From: Isoetes taiwanensis
Lineage: Eukaryota > Streptophyta > Lycopodiopsida > Isoetales > Isoetaceae
Direction: 5' to 3'
Length of the DNA stretch: 64,000 nucleotides
Assembly: GCA_021234155.1 (NCBI GenBank)
Contig: JAJEKV010000059.1
Coordinates: forward strand, 6,877,296 to 6,941,295
Shown: positions 11,641-23,111 of the stretch, piece after piece
Position numbering within the stretch: position 1 is the stretch's first letter
Layout: each line of letters begins with the position of its first letter
Notes under the pieces: model-generated
What the model saw: the letters and a program-made list of their open reading frames with translations, nothing else
Databases searched by the model: none
What the model was told of the DNA's origin: nothing
Program-made: the position numbers and the translations under genes

Positions 11641-11731
11641 ATGTCGTCGTAACAAGCGAACACGTAGCTACATATACTATTGGTGGAAACCTAACCTTTT
11701 TAAATCTAACAAAATAAAAATTTTAAGATAA

Positions 11732-11771
11732 ACTACATCTTTGCATGTTGGTAAGGTATTAGTTATAAAGC
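11732..11771 (+). repeat. 40-bp flanking repeat, copy 2
   Basis: Second copy of the stretch at 1233-1272, here GATAAACTACATCTTTGCAT onward and ending GGTATTAGTT. Confidence 0.5.
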
Positions 11772-11949
11772 GGTGGTAAGGTATTACTAGTTATCATCAT
11801 CGATTATTATATACCTCATAGCTCAACGGATGTACCACAAAAACATCGAACATTTTCATGGTGGTATATTTCATAACTTTAACGGGTGTAGCAAGTCAAA
11901 TAAACCCCTATCAGTTAAATAAACCCATGTATCAAGTGTACATAATCAT

Positions 11950-14329
11950 TCTATACTATTAAAAAAGTTTTTTTTTTTTTTTGGTCGCCGGAAAAAACGT
12001 CGTTACAAACGTCGTTCAACGACGTTTTGTCGCCGTTTAACGACGCCACGGCGTTGTTAAGCGGCGACACCATTGATTTCATCGAAAGCGGTGCGCAATC
12101 GCTTTATTTTCGAGCAAGCAAAACTTATGGAGGAGCGTTTTTGGCGATTTTTTGGCGCGGATCTACTTTGGGGTCTATTCTAAGTGTAAGACAAGCTTTG
12201 ATAAGGTATGTGCACGGATCAACCAACTCGTTTTTTGAATCTAAACTTGTTTTTGGGTAGATTTAGGGCTTTTTGTATTTGTTGTTTGTTCTTCCTTCAA
12301 CCTTCATTCTTCTTCTTCCATTCTTGCATCCTTCTTCCATACATATTCTTCCATTCCCTTTGTCATCTTCTTCTTCGATTCTTCCTCCTCTTATACTACT
12401 TCTTCCTCCTCTTATTCAAATTCTTACTCTTAATCCTCCTCTTTGCGCTTCATCTTCTTCATTATTCTTCCTCCCCATTTTGGGTTCCTCCTCTTCTTCT
12501 TAGCCTTTTCTTCTTGAATTCTTCCATTCTTCTTCTAATTTTTTTTCCCATCTAAGAAGACGTCGTTAAAAGCTAGACCCTTCTTCTTTCCAAAATTTTT
12601 CCTTATTAGTTGTTTTATACTATTTCTTTCTAATCATTGAATTTTTTGTTTTGCATGTACACTCCTAGCAAAATGTGTTCTTCTTGCAAAACAAGTTGGC
12701 ACCTCTTCCAGGTAAGGATTTAATTTTTTCAATACGCTAATAAAATACTAATGCTTTATTAAAGTTAAATTGTTATCCAAGAAGGGGACGCCATTGAAAC
12801 CACCCCTCCCCATTGATTTTCCATTTTTTTTTTTTTTCCTTTAAGTTGTTTATTTATACTAATATTTTACTAATCATTGAATTTATTGTTTTGCATGTAC
12901 ACTCCTAGCAAATCGTTGTTTGTGCAAAACAACTTTGCCTACCTTGTACCGTGTAAGCATTTAATTTTCAATATGCTTAATGTATTGATTAATGTATTTA
13001 GCTTAATTTATTGATTAATGTATTTAGCTAAAAAATTGGGGCTTCATTTATTTTTGTATTTTTTAATATATTTAAGCGACATCATTTAATGACGTTAAAA
13101 TCTTATATTTCTTTATTGGTTAAATTCATTTTATAGGCTTTAAATTAAATGTATTAACTTCATTCATAATAAATGTATTATTATTATTTTTCAATTTATA
13201 AAAAAAATAAAATAAAAAAAAAAAAAAATAATTAATTTTTAATACAAAACGCCGTTGTTTACGTGGCCGCCACGCCGGAACGGCTATTTGCACCGCCGCG
13301 GCCGCCCGGCGGCATACGCCGCGATATGCGTGACGCCGTTAAACGGCGTCAAACACGTAGGCTTGCCGCCGCGACAACCCGCTTCGCCGACGCCACGCCG
13401 GGGATAGGTTCAATCATCAGATATCGTTTTATAACGCAATAATGCATTATTTTTCGTTTGATACGCAAGACAAATTTGACGTTTATACGTCAAAAATCGG
13501 CTAAAAATGCATTGTCGAAAACTTTCGGCGTAGCGAAAACAACTGTTTTCGCCACGCTGAAGTCCGGTTCGCGTAGTTTAAACAAGATTTTTCGCTACGC
13601 CAAAGCGGAAATAGTTTCGCTTAAGCGAAATGCTACATTTACTTACGCCGAAACATCTTCAGTAGTTTAAACAAATGCCTCGCCACGCTTAAACTATTTC
13701 CGGGTTCACAAATAAATATATATAGAAAACTCGCTAAGTAGTTTAAAACTTCGCCGGGCTTTTGACAACCGCCAAGTAGTTTAAACGCAAAGAATGCTTA
13801 CTAACAAAAAGCTCTCGTAGTTTAACCTTTATACTGCCACGCCGTTGAGTTTCCGCAGTTTAACATTAAGGCTTCGCCACGAAGCTTCCATGAGGGATCT
13901 CAAGGTTTAACTTAGACTTCGCCACGCCGAAGAAAGTTCGTGATGTTTTAAACGAAGCGAAGGTTTAAACTAAACTTTTTTCGGCCGGCCGAAAGTATTA
14001 AATACAAAATATACGTTATTTTCCCAAAATCGTATTTTGCACTTATACGTCTGAAAAATAGTTTCATCGTAACTTATATCCTATCCACGCCGGGTCGCTT
14101 CCGACGTGGCGCCTACCGCAGCGTGGCGTCGTTAAGCGGCGACGCCGTCACGCCGCCTTTAAGGCGGCGCCGATAGCGTCGTGATAGCGACAGCGTCGCG
14201 TCGTAAAACGGCGATGTAGGCGCCGTTATAGGCGTCGTTCATCGACTTTTTTGGCGTCGTTCATCGACGTTCAACGACGTCTCGACGCCGTAATAGACGA
14301 TAAATAACGGGGGCATTTTTTTTGTAGTG
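11950..14329 (-). mobile_element. non-autonomous CACTA (En/Spm) transposon
   Basis: The right end, read on the minus strand from 14329, is CACTACAAAAAAAATGCCCC, the standard plant CACTA terminus. Inside both ends lie many short direct and inverted copies of AACGACGT/ACGTCGTT (11990-12060 and 14200-14300), as expected for CACTA subterminal transposase-binding repeats. The left end is degenerate (near CTATACTATTAAAAAAG, ~11950) and lacks a clean CACTA, so that boundary is approximate. A possible 3-bp CAT duplication (11947-11949 and 14330-14332) fits the family. No transposase is present. The interior has GC-rich CGCCG blocks, TAGTTTAAAC repeats at 13570-13930 and a pyrimidine tract. Confidence 0.7.
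12270..12560 (+). repeat. TTC-rich low-complexity tract
   Basis: A CTTCTTCTTCC-type pyrimidine tract inside the CACTA element. The overlapping Leu/Ser/Phe-rich ORFs are compositional. Confidence 0.8.
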
Positions 14330-14334
14330 CATAT

Positions 14335-14900
14335 CTAGTCAAAAGCGCATTTATGGATGTCCTCCTCTTTAATCCTTATCTGATGGTATCCGAAGCGTAG
14401 ATCAATCTTTGAGAAATATTTAGCGCCTTGCAACTGATCCATTAGATCATCTGCTCTAGGCAAAGCATAGCGATTCTTGATGGTATGCTTGTTGAGTTGC
14501 CAATAATCAATACACATCCTCAAAGAGCCGTCCTTTTTCTTGACAAAAAGAATAGGAGCGCCAAAAGGCGAAACGCTAGGTCGGATGAAACCTAGGTTTA
14601 GTAACTCCTGAAGTTGCTTCTTAAGCTCTACGCGCCAGTGCGGAGGACTCATACGGTACGGGGCCTTGCTGGTAGGCTTAGTACCTGGCTCTAAAGCTAT
14701 CTCACATTCCACCCCTCTAAAAGGAGGAAGCTTCTGGATCTCATCTAAGAAAAGATCACCAAATTCCCAGAGAAGGTTAGCAATCCCATGTGGCAAGGTG
14801 TCGATTGCTTGCTTCTGCTTAGCATTTGACTCAATGGAGGCAAGTCTAATGATGCAAAGGAGCTTTTCCTTGCGTATAGCTTTATCTAAGCTTGCACGAT
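14335..14900 (-). pseudogene. pol: Ty3/gypsy reverse transcriptase, truncated
   Basis: This is the N-terminal half of a gypsy reverse transcriptase, which copies element RNA into DNA. Visible landmarks are [20 protein letters not shown], then [40 protein letters not shown], and [13 protein letters not shown] with the first catalytic Asp. Residues usually invariant are changed (CIDYR to CIDYW, LRSGYHQ to LRFGYHQ). The frame breaks just after AF of the expected AFRTRYG block, and the sequence stops where the CACTA element begins at 14329. The YxDD catalytic motif, RNase H and integrase are missing from the window, so the gene is dead. It belongs with the protease, zinc knuckle and gag remnants that follow upstream on the same strand. 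Confidence 0.92.
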
Positions 14901-15330
14901 GGACATAGATCGCATAATAGGGTTGAATGGTTCACCTTTTATAGTCACCTTGGGCTCCATTAGCCATTTGCGTTGAAGGTAACTTCCCTTTTCATGATCT
15001 ATGTTGGCTTTTGCGGATGCCAAGAATTCCATACCAACAATGAGGTCGTATTTGCCAATATCCATCAACTTCGGCACCTAAAGCAATAACCGGTGCGCTG
15101 GCAACCATCATCCCGAGATTGATGCGACGGCCATGAGTGTGTCGACTTTACCACGCTTGGCTAGAGTGGCAGGGGCCTCGGTGGGACCTCAATGTTTCAA
15201 GTTTGTAAGACTTGGGCCATTCTAGGAGAAGCAAAATTATGTGTACCAGGTATCCATAAGAATTACAAAAGGCTTCTTGTCTACTTGACCTATGGTGGAA
15301 ATGATTAATGGTGACTTTTCGGCATTAATC
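14886..15330 (-). pseudogene. retroviral-type aspartic protease remnant
   Basis: The protease would cut the Gag-Pol polyprotein. The C-terminal part reads LMDIGKYDLIVGMEFLASAK, matching the YDLILGMDWL block of gypsy proteases. About 200 bases upstream, around 15240-15285 on the minus strand, the catalytic DTG-type site is visible as LMDT followed by a one-base slip (GATACCTGGTACACA); removing the slip restores the usual order Asp-Thr-Gly-Thr-His. Several stops and frameshifts separate the pieces. It sits between the RT and the zinc knuckle, the normal gypsy order. Confidence 0.7.
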
Positions 15331-15465
15331 GGATTTCTATAGCTGCAAGGATATGAGACATACCCAAGTGAATGTGGGGGAGCCTCCTCCTCGGCGGGTA
15401 AGAGTCGACTCAAGATCGTCCCAATCGAGGTCGGCCACGGGCATTTAGGCGTCTAGCGTGACATA

Positions 15466-15520
15466 AGGACAATTGTGCATAAAGTGCCGGGCCGCATACA
15501 CACATAGCATGCCTTATCTC
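15466..15520 (-). pseudogene. gag zinc knuckle (CCHC), frameshifted
   Basis: On the minus strand a CYVCMRPG stretch is followed, after a one-base frame change, by HFMHNC. Together they match the CX2CX4HX4C knuckle of retroelement nucleocapsids that binds RNA. It lies just downstream of the gag ORF, as expected. Confidence 0.6.
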
Positions 15521-15533
15521 GGTAGGAGCTGTT

Positions 15534-16638
15534 CTAGGGCCTCTTTAGGAATGGGCGTAGAGGTTCGAACTTCCTTAAGACATTGTTACGTTTATCTACC
15601 GTCTTTGAAGGTGACTTTCTTTTCTGGCGACCATAAGAGTTCTTTTGAGATGGCCCCGGACTTGGCGGCGGGGTTTGTAAGGTGTGGACGGGCCGTGGCT
15701 GCAAGTATGGGGGCAGGGGCGGATATTGGTTCCTTTGTGTGTCCTCCTCAAGGCTCAATGCTTTAGCCTCAGCCTCCGCAACTGATTTCGGGTCTATGGC
15801 CTTAACCATTCGTTTGATTGATGGGGCCAATCCTTCAATGTAGCCCTCCACCGCCCTCTTTTTATTCATACCTGGTACATACAGCCTCAGGCGCATAAAT
15901 TCATCAGTGTAAGCCTGAACCGACATACCCTTCTGCTCTAACCTATAGAAGGTCTGAATTTGTTGGCATTTGTGCGCACGAGGCACATAATGCGGCTTAA
16001 AAACTTTTGCAAACTTTTTGAACTTGCACCTGCTTCTATCGAGATGCTTGGCTCTTACATAGCCCTTCCACCAAATACGGGCCGCTCCTGTAAGGTTGGT
16101 GGTGGCAACCTTTCCTGTATCCTTTTCTGTCATGCCATAGGACTTCCCAAACTCCTTCATTTCGTCCAACCAGGACTCTGCATTCAAATCGCCTCTAGAC
16201 TTCCCATCAAACTGGGCCAGTTTCCTATTTTTTCATATACTAGTTATGGCTATATCAACCGTCTTGCGGTACTCCTTATCCCTGCGCTTCGCATGGTCAC
16301 CAGCTGATACCGACGACTCAGAAGACACAGAAGTGGCTGATGATAAGGAGGTGGTGCTATCCCTAGAGGAACCGATGGCGTTTAGCATGGGGCCTCCTAC
16401 GTGCAGTCTGCGATTTTGGTTTGGTTTGGGGGACGATTCTAACGTGTAGGTGGACTTGGCGGTGGCGGAGGTAACTTCGGTCTGTCTTCTTGTATATGCT
16501 GGGGTGGATTGGCATGTAACACATAGGCTTGCAACTTCGCCTAATTGCCTCTTCATTAGCATAAGTTCTGTTCGGTGTTAGTCTCTCCGGCATTTGAGGC
16601 GTCGCCAAAGCGGCGTTCGTGCCGTCTATATCCGACAT
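15534..16638 (-). pseudogene. gag: Ty3/gypsy gag
   Basis: Gag forms the cytoplasmic virus-like particle of the retrotransposon. The 15534-16187 ORF carries the plant retrotransposon gag domain: ARIWWKGYVRAKHLD, FKPHYVPRAHKCQQIQTFYR, LEQKGMSVQAYTDEFMRLRL and GYIEGLAPSIKRMV are in the usual order. The likely original start is M at 16638 (MSDIDGTNAALATPQ), which opens a frame that ends near 16363; an overlapping frame continues to 16233. At least two frameshifts therefore separate the N-terminus from the main domain. Downstream are a CCHC knuckle and pol, upstream are accessory ORFs. Confident as gag, inactive. Confidence 0.88.
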
Positions 16639-16899
16639 ACAAAAAGGTATAAGCCCAAGCTTATGGTGACATAAAGTCTCAAAGCAATGCCATTTTGGAT
16701 CAGTTAGAGAAAGAATACAAGAAAACGTGCAATAGCAAAGATCCTTATTACGGTGTGATCATTCTATTATAGTTTGCATGCAATTGATAGCAACACAAGT
16801 TGATACAAAGATATGATACAAGGACAGACATTATACATTGGAGATTTAAAGTTCAACTCATCTATAACCTCACAAATTACAAAACAAAAGAGACTGAGC

Positions 16900-17388
16900 C
16901 TAGGGGTTCGCAAATGGGTACAAGATTGAATAGCGAACACTTTCACGTACGGCACTAACGAGCTTGTATCGTGCCCAGGCCTGAACTATTACAGCTTGGT
17001 AATCTAGCGTTGGGCTAATAATAAGGAGATTGAAAAGCCTCCTTAATGCGTAGAAGATTTGCCACAGGTCGTCATTGGCGTCCTCGAAAGCTTCGTGCCT
17101 GGACATGTCCCAATAGTCCCATGTGCGGCGAAGAGTTTGCTTTAGGTTCTCGTAGGCTCGTTCCCTGAGAATGTTAACTATCTCCATCCCTTTGGCTGGA
17201 TCATAGGGCTCCCCTGGTGGCGCGGGTTCCATCTCGTAACCTTCGTCCCATTCCGGGTACTCCCCATACCTTTGACCATAGTCCTGGTCAGGCGGCCCTG
17301 GAACATCCCTCCTTATCAGATCGGTGATTCTCTCTTCATATTCTTCAAGTGTCTCTTCTGCAAGACAATAGAAATGAATATAGAACAT
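16900..17388 (-). pseudogene. unrecognised accessory ORF upstream of gag
   Basis: A 162-codon ORF. The first ten codons may be intronic: a CTTGCAG acceptor precedes EETLEEYEERITDLIRRD, so the coding part may begin near 17360. The N-terminal half is acidic and proline-rich (PGPPDQDYGQRYGEYPEWDE); the C-terminal half is helical and aromatic (YENLKQTLRRTWDYWD, LRRLFNLLIISPTLDYQA). I see no known domain. It lies ~260 bp upstream of the gag start on the same strand, and downstream of a larger accessory ORF, suggesting both belong to the gypsy element or to a gene it inserted into. Confidence 0.45.
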
Positions 17389-17634
17389 TGAACCATTTCG
17401 TTATACCCTAAATTCCAATAGATAGAAGAACGCATCATGGAGGAGACAATTTCAATTGTATTCATTGAGACCATAGTCACAGTTGACAAAAATATGGTAT
17501 ATCATAACTATAGAATGGCTAGAAATTGCCAAACCAAAATTCTATATGTATATGCAATACAATATGCGTGATACAATCAATTAAGAGCTAGGTCCTCCCT
17601 CTTCATTTGTAGACCGAGGAGGTGGTGGCGGCGG

Positions 17635-18960
17635 TCAGTGTCGTAGCAGAGTCACCCCTGGGTCTACTGTGGCAGCCGCAATGGAAGCAACCTCTGGCGG
17701 ATAAGCAACAGCCAATGGGGCTGCCGTAAGGAGCTTCGTGCTCATCCAGGGTGCAATATCTTGGCCCAAGGCTGTCAGGGCAAGATCCCGTCGTACGAGT
17801 ACATAGGTAAACGTACGATAGGGAAGCTTTTTGTGCCCGGCCAATGTGGAAAGAGCACGGAGGGTCCACCATGAAGCTTCGGCCTCCGGCCCTAAATCTC
17901 GGGCTATGAAAAGAACTTGCCCCTGTCGAAAAGCTGATAAGAAGAAGCGGGTAAGGTGGTTTTCCAATACCTTACCTTGTGGGGTCTCTGACGTGGCCAC
18001 CTCCTTGTCTAAATCCATAAGGACTTCTTCTTCCTTGAGCTCTTGCTGCTCTTCCTTCAAGTGAGCAGGGTTATGGTATAGATCCTCTCCCTCCTCATTC
18101 GAATCGGAGGGAACCTCGACCATATTAATGTTGGAAACATGAGGTCCCATAGTTGTAAAGGCATCCGGTGAGGGTTGAGAGGCCGGTTCCTGCATCACTA
18201 GTTCCCGGAGCCGTAGCAAAGTCTCAGCCGACTCTATGGTCTCCTGGCGGAACTGGAGTAGCTGCTGCACCTCCGGAGGAATCTCAATAGGAGCGAAGTC
18301 GATGAAATCATCCGTACAATAGTCCGCTAGCTCATAGAGCACATGGTCCTTACGCCGGCGTTTAAATCCGGCCACCATGTGATAAGTCCAGATAATATCA
18401 TCCAAGAGAAGATATTCTTGCCCTTGGTGATAAATAACTGGAAGGGCATCTAGCCCTGACAAGTCGCAGCTTGCTCGTGGTGGCATCTCCTCGGCCAATT
18501 GCTTCCAACGGGCGAAGTCACCCATACCTATATGTTCATCATCTCCCTCCTCAGAAGATTCAGGGAGTTTGCCTTTCTCTGCAGGCAAAGTCTCATCCTC
18601 AACATATTGATCCATGAGGATGGCTAGGGCGAAGGTGACTTCGAGATATTGTCGCCCCTGATGCTGCACAATGGGCAGGTGCTTGCCCCATTAGCACATC
18701 TGAGCCCCCTAACATATCCCGGACTACCTCTCGTTCTAGATACAATTTGGGAGGATCCCCAAGAGGGATACACAAAGGAAGCATCTCCTCCATGTAAAAG
18801 TCTAAAAATCCGGCATAATCTGGGTGCCGCTGCATGTTAGTGATGAGGTCTAGGTGCTGGCAAAGCAAGGGCCGCAACAGGTCGAAGGGCACTTGCGGAT
18901 CCCATTGCTCGCCGTCTTGGTACCATGCAAGTAGGTCGGTGGCTGCCGTGGCGCTGGGAG
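17635..18960 (-). pseudogene. large accessory ORF, one frameshift, unknown
   Basis: Two overlapping frames (18599-18892 extended to ~18960, and 17635-18669) join into one protein of about 440 residues with a single frameshift near 18650-18690. It starts with TDLLAWYQDGEQWDPQVPFD-like sequence, continues LCQHLDLITNMQRHPDYAGF, has an acidic stretch (ESSEEGDDEH), a segment YHQGQEYLLLDDIIWTYHM, and an acidic Glu-rich region near residue 270 followed by a hydrophobic C-terminus. No known domain is evident. Its size, position upstream of gag and general composition resemble the N-terminal part of the histone-fusion ORF at 26437-27696, but I can only suggest a relation. Confidence 0.5.
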
Positions 18961-19128
18961 GGAGGAGGAAGCAAGAAAAACAGATAGGACAATTGAAATG
19001 AACTTTGGAAATCCTTTTTAACCCTTTTTATTATGCTGACGTCAGCAATTTACACAAAATAAAAGGTTCTTAATACGAATTAGAATAAAAAAAGGAGTTT
19101 TTAATAATTATCAAAAAAATATTTACAA
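18961..19128. other. AT-rich flank with TGACGTCA palindrome
   Basis: Short AT-rich stretch upstream of the accessory ORF. It contains GCTGACGTCAGC (19035-19046), a bZIP-type site, and ends at A19128 where the Helitron H4 3' end begins. Confidence 0.4.
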
Positions 19129-19159
19129 CTAGTAATGGTGCCCAGCGTTGCTGGGCATG

Positions 19160-21022
19160 ATTTAGGAGCCTATAAATGTTTTGGCTGCAATGAGAAAAGC
19201 ATGCAGTATTAATTCAAGTATTATATCTTTTTTATTATGACAAAAGGTTTTCAAAGGTTTAACAACATTTAAAAAACCTAGCTCCTTCATATTAGATAGT
19301 GTTGCATTGGTATCTCAAAGACATTGGTGCTTCTTTGTAGCAATTTTGAGTGGGAGTAAAATGTTAATGAAAGGTGGATTTGAGGTGAGGTTATAGTCAA
19401 AGGCTATTACCCTTTGTGAGGTGATGAGGGGCACCTTGTTGCTTGTGCTCAGTATAAGGTCGCGCTATGTAGCGAAGGTCTTGTTGGTTGGTGATCCTAA
19501 CCTTTGCTATGTTCCCAAGTCAATCAAAGTTGTCTTTCATGATGCATTCTTGGGGTATCTCAACCAAGCCATGATTGAGCTTTGGTTGTTGGTCCCGCAT
19601 ATGTTGGATGTCTCTAGTTGTTCGATCTTCTTGGTATGGTAGATTAATTTTCTCATTTTATTCTATAGGGTAATTAGGCATTTATTGCATATACAATAGA
19701 AAAAAAAAAAAAAAGTTTATTTTATGGATTAGGTCTTGTTTCTAGGCTTAAAATCTTTTTTATTTCTTTGAACTCGTCCCCCCCTCTCCCCTCTTTTTTT
19801 AGCTTTTAAAATTGTGGTAGATGCTTCCATAAGCAATTGGAAAATAATCTACCTTGTTTAACATTTGAAGCAAAGGCAAATTAAGGAGCTCCCATCAACT
19901 CAAATAATATGAAAGGCCGTTACAAAATCTAACTTAGACAACTTACACAACCAAGAAAAGATACATAATATTGCTACAATTTAGATGGCAATGCTTGTTA
20001 GTTGCAAGAATTGTATTATTGCATTTTGATAGTTTATATAAGACCATAATATCCAAGAGGTATGCTTACTCCCCTAGAGATCCTTAAGCCATCTTACAGA
20101 CATAGACATTCTGGGATAAGGTGATGCATACATTACAACATTTTCAAAAAAACATGGATACAAAAGGAAGCATACATTACAGCATTTTCAAAAAAACATG
20201 GATACAAAAGGAAACACAATAAGACAGAAAATGTGCATCGCATGGTTTCTTCTTGTATTAATATGACTTGGCATTGCTTTTTTGTTTAGATATCCTATGA
20301 GATGCATAATCCCGTAAAATTCTCTCATATATACAAATATTTTAGACTATGGACATATACTGTACATTTGCAATGCCCAAACCAACACTGCCTTCCGAGT
20401 TTTATGCTCATAAGTTGGTTGACTGCAGCAGCAAATTCAAGGGGCAACATTCCTTTTACAGCTTCTCAGGATTTATTCCCCTTTGTTGAAAATCTGATCC
20501 TTACTAATATTTAATGTCGTTGCTATTTTGAGAAAAAAAATATAGGGATAGGTATTTGCTGGACAGCATCATCATCCCCAATAAGAATCGAATCACATTG
20601 AGAAAAGTTCATAGCATTATGGGCTGATAGTTATACCTGTACCAAATGTCTAACAATTCCTGTGACTTTCCAGCAGAAAAACCCTTGCTGACTATTCTAC
20701 TACTGTTCTTGTCCACATGAATCATCTTAGTTCACACAAATTGGATCTTTGCAAATATTCAGTGATCTTAAAGAACATGGAAGCCTGCGCAATGCACAAA
20801 AAATAGATAAGGATCCATAGGAGATTAAATTCCTTCTTTGCAACAATACAAAGGCAAATCATTCAAAAGCTTTTAGCATCTTCTAACATGTAAATATTGC
20901 AAGGAGTATTCCTCCCCTTGTAAATAAATAACAACTGCACAACCTTCCAGACTTGAGGAATTCCATTGCTAACATTCCACTATGTATCAAAGAGTGTAGG
21001 TACTTCTAAGAACAGAAGATCA
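19160..21022. other. no gene recognised
   Basis: AT-rich DNA inside H4. ORFs 19421-19642 and 20302-20514 have no recognisable domain. A 45-bp stretch (CATACATTACARCATTTTCA onward) is duplicated at 20128-20210. Confidence 0.5.
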
Positions 21023-21036
21023 TCTTATATTATAAT

Positions 21037-21145
21037 GTTGTGTAATGGACCGCACCCTAAATCGGACGGTCGAGGATTTGATTGACCAAATGTTGTGTAA
21101 TGGACCGCACCCCAAATCGGACGGTCGAGGATTTGATTGACCAAT
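21037..21145 (+). repeat. 54-bp tandem duplication near H2 5' end
   Basis: Two adjacent units from GTTGTGTAATGGACCGCACC to GATTTGATTGACCA, differing at one base. Confidence 0.85.
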
Positions 21146-21189
21146 GGTGGGAGATGATGTCGCGTGTCTTCAACTAAAATTTCATCTTG

Positions 21190-23070
21190 ACTATGGCTTC
21201 AATAAAAGGAAGGGAAAAGGAAAAGGAAAAGGAAAAGGAAAAGGAAAAGGAAAAGGGAAAAGGGGAAGGGGAAGGGAAAGGGAAAAGGAAAAAAGCGATG
21301 AAAGGAAAAAGGAAAAAGGGTGAGAAAAGGGGAAAGGAAAAGGAAAAACGATGAAAGGGAAAAAGGAAAACTATGAAAGGGAAAAGGGAAAAGGAAAAGG
21401 GAAGGGAAAAAGGAAAAAAAATATGAGGGGAAAAGGGAAAACGGAAAAGGGAAAATGGAAAACGGAAAAGGGAAAAGGGAAAAGGAAAAGGGAAAAGGAA
21501 AAGGGGGCGGGAAAAGGAAAATGAAAGGGAAAAAGGGAAAAGGGAAACGGAAAAGGGGAAGGAAAAGGAAAAATGATGAAAGGGAAAAGGGGAAAAGGAA
21601 AAGGAAAAGGGGAAGGGAAAAAGGAAAACCATGAAAGGGAAAAGGGAAAAGGGAAAAGGGAAAAGGGAAAAGGAAAAGGGAAAAGGAAAAGAAAAAGGAA
21701 AAAGGGAAAAAGCGATGAAAGGGAAAAGGAAAAGGGAAAAGGAAAGGGAAAGGAAAAGGGAAAAACGATGAAAAGGGAAAAAAGGAAGAGGGAAGGGAAA
21801 AGGAAAAACGATGAAAGGGAAAAGGAAAAGGGAAAAGGAAGAGGAGAAGGAAAAGGAAAAAAACGATGAAAGGAAAAAGGGAAAAGGAAAAAAAAAGAAA
21901 AAGGAAAAGGAATAAAGGAAAGGTAAGAGGAAAAAGGAAAGAGAAGGAGAAAAAGGAAAATGGAAAGATAAAAAAGAAAATAGAAAAAGGGAATAGAATA
22001 GGCGAGGGGAAAAAGGGAAAAAAAGAGCACCGCGAGAAGGAAAGAAGTAAAGGTGAGAGAAAAGGAGAAAAAGGTAAGGGAAAATAAGAAAAGGTTGCAA
22101 AAGTCTATGGGAAAAAGAAAAGTAAAAAAGGAAAAGAGAGGGAAAAAGGAAAAGAGAACTTGGGAAAAGGGAACGAGAAAAAAAAAAAATGAAATGCGTG
22201 AAAAAGGGGAAAAAGAAAGGGTGAAGAAAGAGAAAAGGAAAGCAAAAAGAGCATCGAGAAAAGGAAGAGGGAAAGGATGGAAAATGAGGAAAAGAAAAAG
22301 GGGGGGAATTAGAATAGACAAAAGGGTAGGGAGCAAGGAATAGGAAAAAGAGGAAGGAGAAAAGGGCACGAGAAAAAAGGGAAGAGGGAAAAGGGTGAGG
22401 AAATAGAAGAAAGAAAGGAAAAAGAGTATGGGAAAGGGAAAAAAAAAAAAGAAACAAGAAAGGAGAAAGTGGAAAGGGAAAAGGGGAAGAAGATGGGGAA
22501 AGAAGGAAAAAGGGTACATAAAAAAGGTTGAGAAAAGGGAATGGAAAGAGGCATATGAAAAGCTTTAAAGGGAGGGGAAAGGAAAAATGTAAAGGAAGGG
22601 AAAGAGAAAGGAAAGGGAAAAGGGAACATAATAAAGCAAAAGGGTGGGGAAAGTATGAAAAGGGAATGGAAAGTTGAAAGGAAAAGGGAAGCGGAAAAAG
22701 GAGAAGGGAAAGCAAAAAGAGCATGAGGAAAAGAGGAGAGAGAAATGGGAAAAGAGATGGGGAAAAGGGCACGTGATCAAGAGGAAGAGGGTGGGGAAAG
22801 GAAGAAAAGGGCACATGAAAAGGTAAGCAAAAGAGAATGAAAAAAATGCATGAGAAACGGGAAAGAGAAAAGGAAAAGGAAGAGGAAGGGGAAAAGGAAA
22901 GGGAAAGAGAGTAGTGGAAAAATGGGAAGAGCGGGGAAAGATAAAAAGGAAGGGAAAAAGCTGATAAGAAAAAGAGAAAGAAAAAAAGGGAAAGGGGAAA
23001 GGGAAGGCAAAGGGAGGTAGAACGGGGTTAGAAAAAAAAAAGGGAGAATAAAAAAAGAAAGAAATTAAAG
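21190..23070 (+). repeat. 1.9-kb polypurine tract
   Basis: Almost only A and G, dominated by GGGAAAAGGAAAA with scattered CGATGAAAGGGAAA blocks. Long Phe/Pro/Ser ORFs on the minus strand are compositional artefacts. Confidence 0.95.
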
Positions 23071-23111
23071 GTTCTTAATTTATGCCCAGCAAGGCTGGGT
23101 ACCATTACTAG

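Larger units (their letters stand above)
21023..23111 (+). mobile_element. Helitron H2, non-autonomous, purine payload
   Basis: It starts TCTTATATTATAATGTTGTG after A21022 and ends with hairpin GCCCAGC-AAG-GCTGGGT and ACCATTACTAG before T23112. The 2,089-bp element is nested in opposite orientation inside H4. Its interior (21190-23070) is polypurine on the Helitron strand, as in H1. One hairpin arm base differs (G to A or T pairing), otherwise the end matches H1. Confidence 0.88.

Noticed and set aside
12208-12555. Leu/Phe/Ser-rich membrane-protein-like ORFs
   Set aside because: They arise from a TTC-rich low-complexity tract inside the CACTA element, in two frames at once.
21174-22814. 546-codon minus ORF in the H2 purine tract
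   Set aside because: Same compositional artefact as in H1; stops are rare because stop codons are nearly excluded from C/T-only sequence.
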